Part shown: one piece after another, positions 9,532 through 18,156 of the stretch
Layout: each line of letters opens with the position of its first letter
Numbering within the stretch: the first letter of the stretch is position 1
Origin: Novosphingobium album (ex Liu et al. 2023)
GTDB taxonomy: Bacteria; Pseudomonadota; Alphaproteobacteria; Sphingomonadales; Sphingomonadaceae
NCBI RefSeq assembly: GCF_029076845.1
Contig: NZ_JARESE010000050.1
Coordinates: 1-64,000 of the forward strand
DNA length: 64,000 bases
Reading direction: 5' to 3'
Position numbers and translations under genes: made by a program
The notes under the pieces: model-generated
What the model was told of the DNA's origin: nothing
Database searches by the model: none
Seen by the model: only the letters and a program-made list of their open reading frames with translations

Positions 9532-9656
9532 CTCCCGTCTGCACTCGCCATTTTGCTTGCAAGCGATACCGCGCTCTTCCCATCGGCACCCGTATGGTTG
9601 GTGAGCGTAGTAAGCAAAACCTCCCGATGAGCCGCCTGGCCGTCGTTCCACCTCAT

Positions 9657-9684
9657 CATGCCGAACCTGTTTCAGCATCCATGG
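9657..9684 (+). repeat. REP-like extragenic sequence
   Basis: CCGAACCTGTTTCAG followed by CATCCAT closely resembles the minus strand of 32545-32570 (CCTGAACTTGTTTCAG, then GGTCCAT). Such GAAC-TTGTTTCAG sequences are, from general knowledge, common between genes in sphingomonads. Confidence 0.5.
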
Positions 9685-9953
9685 CGCCGCGCGAACCGCG
9701 CGCGCTCGCTCGATCGCGCTTCCGACAGGATCGCCTGTTTCGCGCCCCACGCGGCTCACGGAAGGCCGGGCGCGCCGCCTCGTCCGCTATGGTTTGGTTA
9801 AGGAGTGCCCCGTAGGATATTTCCCTGGATGAAATTGTGTCCCGCCTGTGGCAATCGCCGCAATTCAGCGCCGTTTCGTCGAGCCGGGACTGGTCAGGAC
9901 GCGCGGCGCGGTTAAGCATTGCTCAAGGTGGATTAAATTAGGGTGGTACCTGC

Positions 9954-10970
9954 ATGGCACTCGCAGGCAAATGGCACGTCTGGAATCGTATCTTCGGCCT
10001 CGCGGCGGCCGGCGCGGCCACGCTCATGCCGATGGCGCCCGCCCTCGCGGATAGCGCGGCCAATTTCGAAAGCGCGTTCGACCAGACGTTCGGCACCGAT
10101 ACGCGCGGACCGCGAGTCTATGCCTCGCCGTTCGAGGCGCGGCTGGCGAGCCTGGCGGAAGCCTCGAAAGGACGCATCGGCGTGGCCGCGGTCGATCTGG
10201 CCAGCGGCCGCTCGATCGACGTGCTGGGCGACCAGCGTTTCCCCATGGCCAGCACCAGCAAGATCGCCATCGCCGCGACATTCCTCGAAGGCGTCGACAA
10301 GGGCCGCTGGAGCCTGACCAGCGAATTCCCGCTGATGATCCCGGTCAAGTCCGCCCCGTTCTCGACGGCGGTCGCCCCGGTGCGTGAAGGCCAGTACCTG
10401 AGCGCGACCGACCTGATCGAACTGATGCTGACGCGCAGCAACAACTACGCCACCGATGCCTTGCTCAAGGTGGTCGGCGGGCCGCGCGCGGTGAACGAAT
10501 GGGTGCGCCGCGCCGGCATTTCCGATTGGCAGATCGACCGCGACATCGCCACCCTGGTGCGCGATGACGGCGCGATTGATCCCGCTTCGGTGGTCGATAC
10601 GCGCGACAGCGCGACGCCTTACGCCATGGTCCAGCTGCTCACCGGCATCTACCAGGGCAAGTGGCTGAGCCCGCAGAGCCGTTCGGTGCTGATGGGGGCG
10701 ATGAGCCGCTGCGTCACCGGCAAGCGCCGCATCCCGGCGATGCTGCCCGAAACCGCGCAAGTCGCGCACAAGACGGGCTCGCTCTACAACACCTCCAGCG
10801 ATGTCGGCATCATCGAGACGCCCGATGGCCATGCCTATGCCGTGGCGATCTACGTCACCGGGCAAGGCACGCGGGTCAATCGCGAAGCGCGCATCGCCAG
10901 CATCGCCCGCGCCATCTACGATGGCTATCAGGTCGAGGGATCGAGCCTGCGCCGCACCGCCTCGCGCTGA
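9954..10970 (+). CDS. Class A beta-lactamase-fold serine hydrolase
   Basis: A 338-residue exported protein (signal peptide to about residue 32). It has the penicillin-recognising motifs: STSK at 100-103 (nucleophile S100), SNN at 162-164 (SDN-like), DTRDSATP near 215 and KTG at 273-275. The omega loop, read as residues 193-206, has no glutamate where class A enzymes carry E166. It may therefore acylate without efficient turnover, acting as a penicillin-binding or other hydrolase. ATG 9954 begins the signal peptide. A two-way terminator separates it from the convergent lipoprotein gene. Calling it a resistance gene is not justified from sequence. Confidence 0.8.
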   Translation: MALAGKWHVWNRIFGLAAAGAATLMPMAPALADSAANFESAFDQTFGTDTRGPRVYASPFEARLASLAEASKGRIGVAAVDLASGRSIDVLGDQRFPMASTSKIAIAATFLEGVDKGRWSLTSEFPLMIPVKSAPFSTAVAPVREGQYLSATDLIELMLTRSNNYATDALLKVVGGPRAVNEWVRRAGISDWQIDRDIATLVRDDGAIDPASVVDTRDSATPYAMVQLLTGIYQGKWLSPQSRSVLMGAMSRCVTGKRRIPAMLPETAQVAHKTGSLYNTSSDVGIIETPDGHAYAVAIYVTGQGTRVNREARIASIARAIYDGYQVEGSSLRRTASR

Positions 10971-11028
10971 GGCGCTGTTTGCCGTCGCCCATCGGTTCGG
11001 GCGGCGCGAAACCCGGCCCGCCCAACGA

Positions 11029-11061
11029 AAAGGGCGCGCCGGTTGCCCGGACGCGCCCTTT
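11029..11061. terminator. Bidirectional intrinsic terminator
   Basis: AAAGGGCGCG (11029-11038) pairs with CGCGCCCTTT (11052-11061) around a 13-base loop. The A and T runs on the two arms serve both converging genes. Confidence 0.85.
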
Positions 11062-11087
11062 CTGAATTCTTGTGCTGAAGCTGCGAA

Positions 11088-11390
11088 TTACTGCTTGAGG
11101 GCAGCTTCGGCTTCCTTCGCGGCGCTCTTGGCGGCGTCGGCAGCGTCGCCAGCAGCGTCGGCGGCATCGCTCGCGGCGCCGGCAGCGGCGTCGGCGGCTT
11201 CCGCGCCGGCGGCCTTGGCGGCATCGGCGGCATCGCCAGCGGCTTCCGAAGCATCGGCGGCGGCGTCGGTGGCGGCGTCAACCGCGTCCGAGGCAGCGTC
11301 GGTGATTTCGGCCGAATCGTCGGCCTTCGAGCAAGCGCCGAGCGACAGTGCACCAACGGCGACGGCGGCGGCGAGAACGATCTTGCGCAT
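11088..11390 (-). CDS. Ala/Asp-rich low-complexity lipoprotein
   Basis: A 100-residue protein with a lipoprotein signal (LSLGAC, lipid cysteine near residue 20). It is followed by about 75 residues made almost entirely of Ala, Asp, Glu, Ser and Lys in degenerate AADAA and DAADA steps. The pattern predicts a long amphipathic helix, reminiscent of LEA-like or Lpp-like proteins, but no family is certain. Lysine clusters near the end (AKSAAKEAEAALKQ). It is monocistronic, converging on the hydrolase gene. A role in envelope structure or stress is inference. Confidence 0.75.
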   Translation of the reverse strand: MRKIVLAAAVAVGALSLGACSKADDSAEITDAASDAVDAATDAAADASEAAGDAADAAKAAGAEAADAAAGAASDAADAAGDAADAAKSAAKEAEAALKQ

Positions 11391-11695
11391 GTTTTGGCAA
11401 TCCTTGAACAGCGTTTAACCAGGTACGGCACAAGCCGGACCAAAAGCCTACCTCCTGGATAGACTTCGCCGCAGGAAATAGTCGCCTTGTCGCATTGATG
11501 CAAGCGCTTGTCGCACTGCAAGGCCAATAAAGCCAAAATCCGGGCTTCTGGGAAGCAATTAGAGCCAAACTGTGGCAAAGATATGTCCGACCCCGCCATC
11601 GATGACATTTTTCCTTCTGTGCGCCGCCGCGAGGCGCACCGCGCGCGCCTCACTTGCGGGCTGACGGCCCGCGCGGGCACTGCTACGGCAGGCAT
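11391..11695. other. Divergent intergenic region between lipoprotein gene and polA
   Basis: About 305 bases that must hold the promoters of both divergent genes. It includes an imperfect direct repeat around CTTGTCGCATTGATGCAAG and GCTTGTCGCACTGCAAG (about 11494-11522). An open frame from ATG 11583 runs out of frame into polA and has no recognised product. I see no strong consensus promoter. Confidence 0.4.
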
Positions 11696-14533
11696 ATGGA
11701 GCCCAAGCAGCATCTCTACCTGGTCGATGGTTCGGCCTATATCTTCCGCGCCTATCATCGCCTGCCGCCGCTGACCGACCCGGAAGGCACGCCGGTCGGC
11801 GCGGTCTATGGCTATACGACGATGCTGTGGAAACTGGCCGAGGATCTCAACAAGGCCGACGGGCCCACCCATCTGGCGGTGATTCTCGACAAGGGCGCGA
11901 TCTCGTTCCGCAACGCGATCTACGAGCACTACAAGGCCAATCGCCCGCCGCCGCCCGAAGACCTGGTGCCGCAATTCCCGCTGATTCGCGATGCCACCCG
12001 CGCCTTCTCGCTCCCCTGTATCGAGGAGGAGGGGTTCGAGGCGGATGACCTGATCGCATCCTATGCCCGCGCCGCCGCCGCGCGCGGCTGGGACGTGACG
12101 ATCGTCTCGTCGGACAAGGATCTGATGCAGCTTGTCGGCCAGACCCCCGGCGAGGGCGAGATCGACATGCTGGATACGATGAAGAACCAGCGCCTCCATG
12201 TTCCCGACGTGATCGAGAAATTCGGCGTGCCGCCCGAAAAGGTGGGCGACGTGCTCGCGCTGATGGGCGATTCGGTGGACAATGTGCCGGGCGTGTTTGG
12301 CGTCGGGCCCAAGACCGCATCGAAGCTGATCCAGGACTATGGCGATCTCGAATCGGCGCTGGCGGCCGCGCCGGAAATGAAGAAATCCAAGCTGCAGGAA
12401 CGGCTGATCGAGCAGGCCGACATGGCGCGGCTGTCGAAAGTGCTGGTCACGCTCAAGGAAGATTGCGCGCTGCCGATCCCGATCGACGATTTCAGGCTGG
12501 GCGCGATCCCGCCCGATCCGCTGGCCGCGTTCCTGGCCCGGCACGGCTTCACCAGCCTGCTCAAGCGCCTCGATATCGGCGCGGGCAGCCCGGCGGCGGC
12601 GACCCGGCTGCATCCGGCCAGGCCGGTGACGGCCGGTGCCGGCCCCGCCGAAGGGGCCGCTCGCCAGCCGCTGCCCGAAATGCCCGCGCTCGATTACGAG
12701 GCGTACGAATGCGTGCAGACTCTCGACGCGCTCGATCGCTGGATCGAGCGCGCTTTCACCGCGCGGCTGGTCGCGGTCGATACCGAGACTTCGGCGCTCG
12801 ACGCGATGCGGGCGGACCTGTGCGGGGTGAGCCTGGCGTTGGGCCCCAACCAGGCCTGCTATATCCCGCTGGGCCACGGCGGATCGGACATGTTCGCCGA
12901 AAAGCCCGAGCAGGTGCCGCTGGCCGATGCGCTGGCGCGGCTGAAGCCGCTGCTGGAAAGCGATGCCGTGCTCAAGGTGGGGCAGAACATCAAGTATGAC
13001 ATCAACGTGCTCGCGCGCCACGGCATCGCGGTGGCGCCGGTCGACGACACGATGATCGTCTCGTTCTGCCTCGATGCCGGCCGCTCGGTCGACGGGATTG
13101 GCGGCGGCCATGGCATGGACGAACTGTCGGAGCGTCACCTTGAGCACAAGCCGCTGGCGTTCAAGGATATCTGCGGCACTGGCAAGAAGGCGATTCCCTT
13201 CGGCGAAGTCCCGCTCGACCGCGCGACGCGCTATGCCGCCGAGGATGCGGACGTCACCTGGCGGCTCCACGCGCTGCTGCGCCCGCGCCTGCCGGACGAA
13301 GGCGGCACGCGCATCTATGAAAGGGTCGACCGGCCGCTGATCCCGGTGGTCGCGCGGATGGAGCGCAACGGCATCAAGGTCGATCGCGATCGGCTGGCGC
13401 ATCTTTCCGGTCAGTTCGCCGAGGCGATGGCCGCGCTGGAAAGCGAGATCCACGCCATGGCCGGGCAGGAATTCACCATCGGCAGCCCCAAGCAGCTGGG
13501 CGACATTCTGTTCGACAAGCTGGGCTACAAGGGCGGACGCAAGGGCAAGAGCGGCCAGTATTCGACCGATCAGGCCATCCTCGAAGGACTGGCCGCGCAA
13601 GGCGCCGAAGTCGCCACCAAAGTGCTCGAATGGCGCCAGCTCACCAAGCTGCGCTCCACCTATACCGAGGCGTTGCAGGCCGCGATCAACCCGCTGACCG
13701 GGCGTGTCCACACCAGCTATTCGCTGGTCGGCGCGCAGACCGGGCGCTTGTCCTCCACCGATCCCAACCTGCAGAACATCCCGATCCGCACCGAGATCGG
13801 CCGCCAGATCCGCGACTGCTTCGTCGCCGAGCCGGGCCATGTCCTGCTTTCGGCCGACTATAGCCAGATCGAGCTGCGGCTGGCCGCGCACATGGCCGAC
13901 GTCCCCCCGCTGAAGCAGGCTTTCGCCAATGGCGAGGATATCCACGCGCGCACCGCGATGGAGATGTTCGGTCATGTCGATCGCGACACGCGCGGGCGGG
14001 CCAAGACGATCAACTTCGCCATCCTCTACGGCATTTCGCGCTGGGGCCTGGCGGGCCGGCTGGGGGTGGAAGCAGACGAGGCGCAGGCGATGATCGACCG
14101 CTATTTCGATCGCTTCCCCGGCATCCAGCGCTATATCGTCTCGACGCTCGAAACCGTGCGTGAGCGCGGCTATTCCGAAACGCTGTTCGGCCGCAAGACG
14201 TGGTTTCCGCGCATCCATTCGAAGACCCAGCACGAACGGCAGGGCTCCGAACGCGCCGCGATCAACGCGCCGATCCAGGGCACCAGCGCCGATATCATCA
14301 AGCGGGCGATGGCGCGCATGGACCCGGCGCTGGCCGAGGCCGGGCTCGGCCATGTGCGGATGCTGCTGCAAGTGCACGACGAACTGGTGTTCGAACTGCC
14401 CGAAGGCGATGTCGCCGCCGCGTCCCCGGTGATCGAGCGCATCATGGCCGAAGCGGCGCTGCCGGCGGTCCGGCTCGACGTGCCCCTCGGCGTCGAGATC
14501 GGCTCGGGCCTGAGCTGGGGCGCGGCGCACTGA
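11696..14533 (+). CDS. polA: DNA polymerase I
   Basis: A 945-residue repair and Okazaki-fragment processing polymerase with all three domains. The 5'-3' nuclease (about 1-300) has LVDGSAYIFRAYH and the acidic cluster EADDLIASYA. An apparently active 3'-5' exonuclease carries DTE at 362-364 and YAAEDADVTW. The family A polymerase has DYSQIELRLAAHM (from D721), RGRAKTINFAILYG and LLQVHDELVFE (about residue 895). ATG 11696 was chosen because the conserved N-terminus starts there; a longer start would add 14 unlike residues. Confidence 0.98.
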   Translation: MEPKQHLYLVDGSAYIFRAYHRLPPLTDPEGTPVGAVYGYTTMLWKLAEDLNKADGPTHLAVILDKGAISFRNAIYEHYKANRPPPPEDLVPQFPLIRDATRAFSLPCIEEEGFEADDLIASYARAAAARGWDVTIVSSDKDLMQLVGQTPGEGEIDMLDTMKNQRLHVPDVIEKFGVPPEKVGDVLALMGDSVDNVPGVFGVGPKTASKLIQDYGDLESALAAAPEMKKSKLQERLIEQADMARLSKVLVTLKEDCALPIPIDDFRLGAIPPDPLAAFLARHGFTSLLKRLDIGAGSPAAATRLHPARPVTAGAGPAEGAARQPLPEMPALDYEAYECVQTLDALDRWIERAFTARLVAVDTETSALDAMRADLCGVSLALGPNQACYIPLGHGGSDMFAEKPEQVPLADALARLKPLLESDAVLKVGQNIKYDINVLARHGIAVAPVDDTMIVSFCLDAGRSVDGIGGGHGMDELSERHLEHKPLAFKDICGTGKKAIPFGEVPLDRATRYAAEDADVTWRLHALLRPRLPDEGGTRIYERVDRPLIPVVARMERNGIKVDRDRLAHLSGQFAEAMAALESEIHAMAGQEFTIGSPKQLGDILFDKLGYKGGRKGKSGQYSTDQAILEGLAAQGAEVATKVLEWRQLTKLRSTYTEALQAAINPLTGRVHTSYSLVGAQTGRLSSTDPNLQNIPIRTEIGRQIRDCFVAEPGHVLLSADYSQIELRLAAHMADVPPLKQAFANGEDIHARTAMEMFGHVDRDTRGRAKTINFAILYGISRWGLAGRLGVEADEAQAMIDRYFDRFPGIQRYIVSTLETVRERGYSETLFGRKTWFPRIHSKTQHERQGSERAAINAPIQGTSADIIKRAMARMDPALAEAGLGHVRMLLQVHDELVFELPEGDVAAASPVIERIMAEAALPAVRLDVPLGVEIGSGLSWGAAH

Positions 14534-14545
14534 GAGCTGGTCGCG

Positions 14546-14568
14546 AAATGCGCGAAAGAGCGCATTTT
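14546..14568 (+). terminator. Likely terminator after polA
   Basis: AAATGCGC (14546-14553) pairs with GCGCATTT (14560-14567), loop GAAAGA, with a short T run. It is weaker than the other terminators in the window. Confidence 0.6.
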
Positions 14569-14744
14569 GTTGCGGCACCGGCCCACGCCCCCACCCGACC
14601 TCCCATCAAGCATACTGCCCGGAAGGCCGGGTGGAGGCGTGGCCCGGTGCCACAATCCCGCGAAAGTGGGCGTCCGGGCACTTGCCGGGACGAACGCGGT
14701 ATCCGCGCGGTTGATTCTGCCGCGCCGCAGCATACCTTGAACCG

Positions 14745-15857
14745 ATGATCGACCTTATCGAGCCGCTGACTGCCGATCTTCCGTTCTGGGCCGGGCAACT
14801 CCTCGTCGCGCTGATCGCCGCGGGCGTCGGCATGGTGCTGGCTCTTGCCGTCCACGCCGTGCTGTTCCGCGTGCTCCAGCGCATCGCCCGGTCGAGCCGG
14901 AGCGAGACCGACGACATCATTGTCAAGCGGCTGGTCCGGCCTTCGCGCTATGCCTTCGTCGCGCTCGGCGTGGTGCTGGCCGCGCGCGAGACCCCGGCGC
15001 TGGCGCTGGCGTGGGAGCGCGTCGCGGGCTTCGTCATGCCGCTGCTGGCCGGCTGGATCGCGATCGCGGTGCTGCACGCCTTCGTCGAGGCGATGGTGCT
15101 GAAGAACGACATTACCGTGGCCGACAACCGCAACGCGCGGCGGCGGCGCACGCGGCTGGCGATCTTCAGCCGGATCGGCACCTTCGTGATCGTTTTCCTG
15201 ACGATCGCGCTGATGCTGTTCTCGATCCCCGGCGTGCGCGAGATCGGCGTGACGCTGATGGCATCGGCCGGCCTTGCCGCGCTGGCGGTCGGCGCGGCGG
15301 CGCAGCCCGCGCTCAAGGCGCTGATCGCCGGCTTCCAGATGGCGCTGACCGAGCCGATCTCGATCGACGACGTGGTGATCCTCGATGGCGAGTGGGGCCG
15401 GATCGAGGATATCCGCACGACCTACGTGGTGGTGCGCCTGTGGGATGAACGCCGGCTGGTGGTGCCGTCCAATCGCTTTCTGGAGGACACCTTCCAGAAC
15501 TGGACCAAGACCACCTCGCAACTGCTCGGCACGGTGATGCTTTATCTCGACCATGCCACCGACATCGCGCCGATCCGCGCCGAATATACCCGCCAGATCA
15601 CGGCTCACCGGCTCTGGGACCAGCGCGCGCAGACGCTGCAAGTGACCGATACGAGCGACGATTCGATCGAGGTGCGCCTGCTGATGAGCGCCAAGGATGG
15701 CCCGACGCTGTTCGACTTGCGCTGCGAGATTCGCGAATCGATGCTCGACTGGATCAGGCGCAACCAGCCCGAGGCGCTGACGCGTCGTCGCACCCAGGCG
15801 ATCACGCCGGTGGAAGCGGCTGGGGGCGTGAACCCAAGTGCCGTGGGTCCCGGCTGA
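14745..15857 (+). CDS. Small-conductance mechanosensitive channel (MscS family)
   Basis: A 370-residue membrane protein with about four N-terminal transmembrane helices. It continues into the MscS pore region: a glycine/alanine-rich TM3 (ASAGLAALAVGAAAQPALKALIAGFQMALTEP is the segment at about residues 173-204) and the cytoplasmic beta domain (ISIDDVVILDGEWGRIEDI, VVPSNRFLEDTFQNWT). Such channels release solutes on hypo-osmotic shock. A TPM gene converges from the right. Confidence 0.92.
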   Translation: MIDLIEPLTADLPFWAGQLLVALIAAGVGMVLALAVHAVLFRVLQRIARSSRSETDDIIVKRLVRPSRYAFVALGVVLAARETPALALAWERVAGFVMPLLAGWIAIAVLHAFVEAMVLKNDITVADNRNARRRRTRLAIFSRIGTFVIVFLTIALMLFSIPGVREIGVTLMASAGLAALAVGAAAQPALKALIAGFQMALTEPISIDDVVILDGEWGRIEDIRTTYVVVRLWDERRLVVPSNRFLEDTFQNWTKTTSQLLGTVMLYLDHATDIAPIRAEYTRQITAHRLWDQRAQTLQVTDTSDDSIEVRLLMSAKDGPTLFDLRCEIRESMLDWIRRNQPEALTRRRTQAITPVEAAGGVNPSAVGPG

Positions 15858-15863
15858 CCGGGT

Positions 15864-16361
15864 TCATGGAAAGCGTGCGATCAACGCGTGCGTTCCCGCC
15901 TCGATCCCGCCGAAATAGTCCTGCTGGCGGAAGCGGGGGATCATGTCGTTATCCAGGATCTGCTGGCACGACGCATGGGGCAGGGCCTGTTCCAGCCCAT
16001 AGCCGACCGCGATCCGCGCCTTGCGCTCGCCGGGGGCGACCAGCACGACGATTCCGTCATCGTCATCGCGACGGCCGATGCCCCAGGCATTGGCGAGATC
16101 GCGGGTGAACACCGCAATGTCCTGTCCACCCAGGCTCCTGACCGTCACGACGACCATCTGGTGCCGGGTCCGCTCCTCGAACGCGGCGAGAGTTTGCGAT
16201 AGCTGGCTTTCCTGCGTCGGCGTGAGGAGATCGGCCGCGTCGGTCACGCGGCCCGCCAGCGCGATAGCGGGTCGAGGCTCCTCGCGCGCCTGCTTGCAGC
16301 CGCCCAGCGCTGGCACGCAGGCCAGCAGGCCAAGGGCGAGGATGGCCGCCGATCGCTTCAT
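15864..16361 (-). CDS. TPM domain lipoprotein
   Basis: A 165-residue protein with a lipoprotein signal (PALGGC, lipid cysteine near residue 22) and a TPM domain: VTDAADLLTPTQESQLSQTL, HQMVVVTVRSLGG, WGIGRRDDDDGIVVLVAP and IAVGYGLEQALP. TPM (YgcG/Psb32) proteins are membrane-linked, with proposed roles in envelope or photosystem repair. ATG 16361 is preferred to the upstream in-frame ATG at 16397 because it starts the signal peptide. The canonical longer family members also have a transmembrane tail, which is missing here. Confidence 0.85.
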   Translation of the reverse strand: MKRSAAILALGLLACVPALGGCKQAREEPRPAIALAGRVTDAADLLTPTQESQLSQTLAAFEERTRHQMVVVTVRSLGGQDIAVFTRDLANAWGIGRRDDDDGIVVLVAPGERKARIAVGYGLEQALPHASCQQILDNDMIPRFRQQDYFGGIEAGTHALIARFP

Positions 16362-16393
16362 GGCGTGAAGGCTGGGCCGAGGTGCGGCCCCCG

Positions 16394-18001
16394 TCAATCC
16401 CCGCCGGCTGCCTTGCCCGGCGGATCGCCCAGCCGGATCGTGCTCGTCAGGCCCAGCGCCTCGCGAAACGCGGCGTCGTGGCTGACGCAGAGCAGGGCGC
16501 CGTCATAGGATCGCAGCGCGGTTTCCAGCATTTCCACCGAGGCGATGTCGAGGTGGTTGGTCGGCTCGTCCAGGATCAGCAGTTGCGGCGGTTGCGCGCG
16601 GCTGAACAGGCAGGCCAGCGCCAGCCGCACGCGCTCGCCGCCCGATAGCGTCGCCACTTCGCGCGCGGCCCACGCGTTGCGAAAGCCGAAGGCGGCCAGC
16701 GCGGCATGGGCCGCCTGCTCGGCCATTCCCGGATTGAGCCGGCGCATCGCCTCGATCAGCGTGCCCGTGCGGCCGATCAGCGCGCTCTCCTGGTCGAGCA
16801 GGGCGATCCGCGCGGCATCGCGCCGGATCGTGCCCCGGGCGGGTTCGCGCTCGCCCGTCAGGATGCGGATCAGGCTGGTCTTGCCCGAACCGTTGGGGCC
16901 GGTCAGCGCGATGCGGCGCGGGCCCCGGATCGTCAGGTCCAGCGGGCCGAACAGGCGCTTTCCCCCTGCCTCGGCGACAAGCCCGGTAGCCTCCACCAGC
17001 CCATGGCCCGAAGGCAGGCCGCACGAAGGCAGCGCGATGCGGATCGGTGCCAGCACTTCGACGTGCCGTCGCGCCGCTTCGAACGCCTCATTGGCCTGCT
17101 CGATCCGTTCGCCGCCGGTCTTGGCGAGGCGCGCGGCGGTTTCCTGCGCGCGCCGTTCGCGCGCGCCCAGGACGATGCGCGGCTCGCTGCCGCCCGCGGC
17201 CTGCCTGCGGCCCCGGCTGTCGCGCCGCGCCTGCTTTTCCGCCTCGTGCTGGCGTTCGCGCCTGGCTTGCCGCAGCGCGGTTTCGCCGCGCGCCAGCGCT
17301 TCGTGCGCCCGCGCGCGTTCGGCCGCGCGGTGCCGCTCGAACAGATCCCACCCGCCGCCGACCATGTGGACGCCGGCACCGGTCAGCTCGATGATCGCGT
17401 CCATTCCGCCAAGCAGCGCGCGGTCATGGCTGGCGACGATCGCGCCGCCGTTCCAGCCGGCCAGCAATTGGGCCACCGCCTCGCGGCCCGCGCGGTCCAG
17501 ATTGTTGGTCGGCTCGTCCAGCAGCAGGACATCGGGTTCGCCCAGCAGCAGCGCGGCCAGCATCAGCCGGGTGCGCTCGCCGCCGCTGAGCGAGGCGATG
17601 GGGCGGCCGGGATCGGCCAGCGATAGCCCCGCGCCCGCCGCCGCCTGTTCCAGCCGGGCGGGCAGCGACCAGTCGGCGAGGGCGAAGTCCTCCTCACCCG
17701 CGTTTCCGGCGGTGATGCGATCAAGCCGCGCGAGCGGTTCGGCAATCGCCAGCGCGTCAGCGATGGTGGCCTGCTCGCCGGGCGGAAGCTGGGCCAGCAT
17801 ACCGACCGAGCCGGTGCGCGCGATCGTGCCGGCGGATACCGGCACTTCGCCGGCGATGGCGCGCAGCAGCGTCGATTTGCCCGCGCCGTTGCGGCCGACC
17901 AGGCCGACGGCCTCGCGGCCCAGCGAAAAGGTGAGGCCGGAAAAAAGCGGAGAACCATCGGGGGCCGCGCAGGCCACGCCGTCAAGCGTCAGGAATGTCA
18001 T
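16394..18001 (-). CDS. ABC-F family ATP-binding protein
   Basis: A 535-residue soluble tandem ABC ATPase with no membrane domain. Walker A GRNGAGKST (36-44) and GPNGSGKTS (second half), signatures LSGGERTRLML and LSGGERVRLAL, and Walker B LLLDEPTNNLD and LILDEPTNHLD are all present. A charged Arg/Glu/Ala-rich linker (about residues 225-300) joins the two. ABC-F proteins work on the ribosome (EttA, Uup and resistance types). The subtype here is unclear, and the arginine-rich linker differs from EttA. No transporter partner is nearby. Confidence 0.88.
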   Translation of the reverse strand: MTFLTLDGVACAAPDGSPLFSGLTFSLGREAVGLVGRNGAGKSTLLRAIAGEVPVSAGTIARTGSVGMLAQLPPGEQATIADALAIAEPLARLDRITAGNAGEEDFALADWSLPARLEQAAAGAGLSLADPGRPIASLSGGERTRLMLAALLLGEPDVLLLDEPTNNLDRAGREAVAQLLAGWNGGAIVASHDRALLGGMDAIIELTGAGVHMVGGGWDLFERHRAAERARAHEALARGETALRQARRERQHEAEKQARRDSRGRRQAAGGSEPRIVLGARERRAQETAARLAKTGGERIEQANEAFEAARRHVEVLAPIRIALPSCGLPSGHGLVEATGLVAEAGGKRLFGPLDLTIRGPRRIALTGPNGSGKTSLIRILTGEREPARGTIRRDAARIALLDQESALIGRTGTLIEAMRRLNPGMAEQAAHAALAAFGFRNAWAAREVATLSGGERVRLALACLFSRAQPPQLLILDEPTNHLDIASVEMLETALRSYDGALLCVSHDAAFREALGLTSTIRLGDPPGKAAGGD

Positions 18002-18092
18002 GGGAACACCGGGCAGATAGCGGAAACGAAACTGTGCTATGTGCTTAGATGTTCACGGTTCCAGTCCTTCGCTCGGGAAGCCGTAACGTAGG

Positions 18093-18123
18093 CGCCGCCC
18101 CCTCGGCTGGCAAGGGGGCGGCG
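18093..18123. repeat. Strong hairpin between two minus-strand genes
   Basis: A perfect 10-bp GC stem (18093-18102 with 18114-18123) with an 11-base loop. An ATTTTC tail lies on the plus strand only, so it may stop antisense transcripts or act as a 3' processing structure for the CDC48-like mRNA. Confidence 0.55.
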
Positions 18124-18156
18124 ATTTTCGGGTCGGAACGCCGAAGGGCTGGCCGG

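Larger units (their letters stand above)
9378..9953. other. Non-coding, repeat-rich gap between groEL and the beta-lactamase-like gene
   Basis: About 575 bases with no convincing gene. In order it holds a dispersed palindromic repeat, a larger two-hairpin repeat element related to one inside truB, a REP-like sequence, and about 270 bases that presumably include the promoter of the next gene. Long open frames cross it on both strands but have no start context or recognisable protein family. Confidence 0.6.

Noticed and set aside
9378-9953. Open frames through the repeat-rich gap after groEL
   Set aside because: They are made of translated repeats such as DPPLVGEVAAR-type strings, known from many genomes as false ORFs.
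11583-11774. ATG-initiated frame upstream of and overlapping polA
   Set aside because: It could be an upstream ORF, but it runs out of frame through the conserved polA N-terminus and nothing supports its translation.
10928-14578. A 1,216-codon open frame opposite polA
   Set aside because: Shadow of polA and neighbours, with His/Arg/Gly-rich composition typical of antisense frames in GC-rich genomes.
18093-18123. Calling the hairpin after the CDC48-like gene its terminator
   Set aside because: The T-rich tail is on the plus strand only, so it is not a standard terminator for the minus-strand gene; recorded as a hairpin instead.
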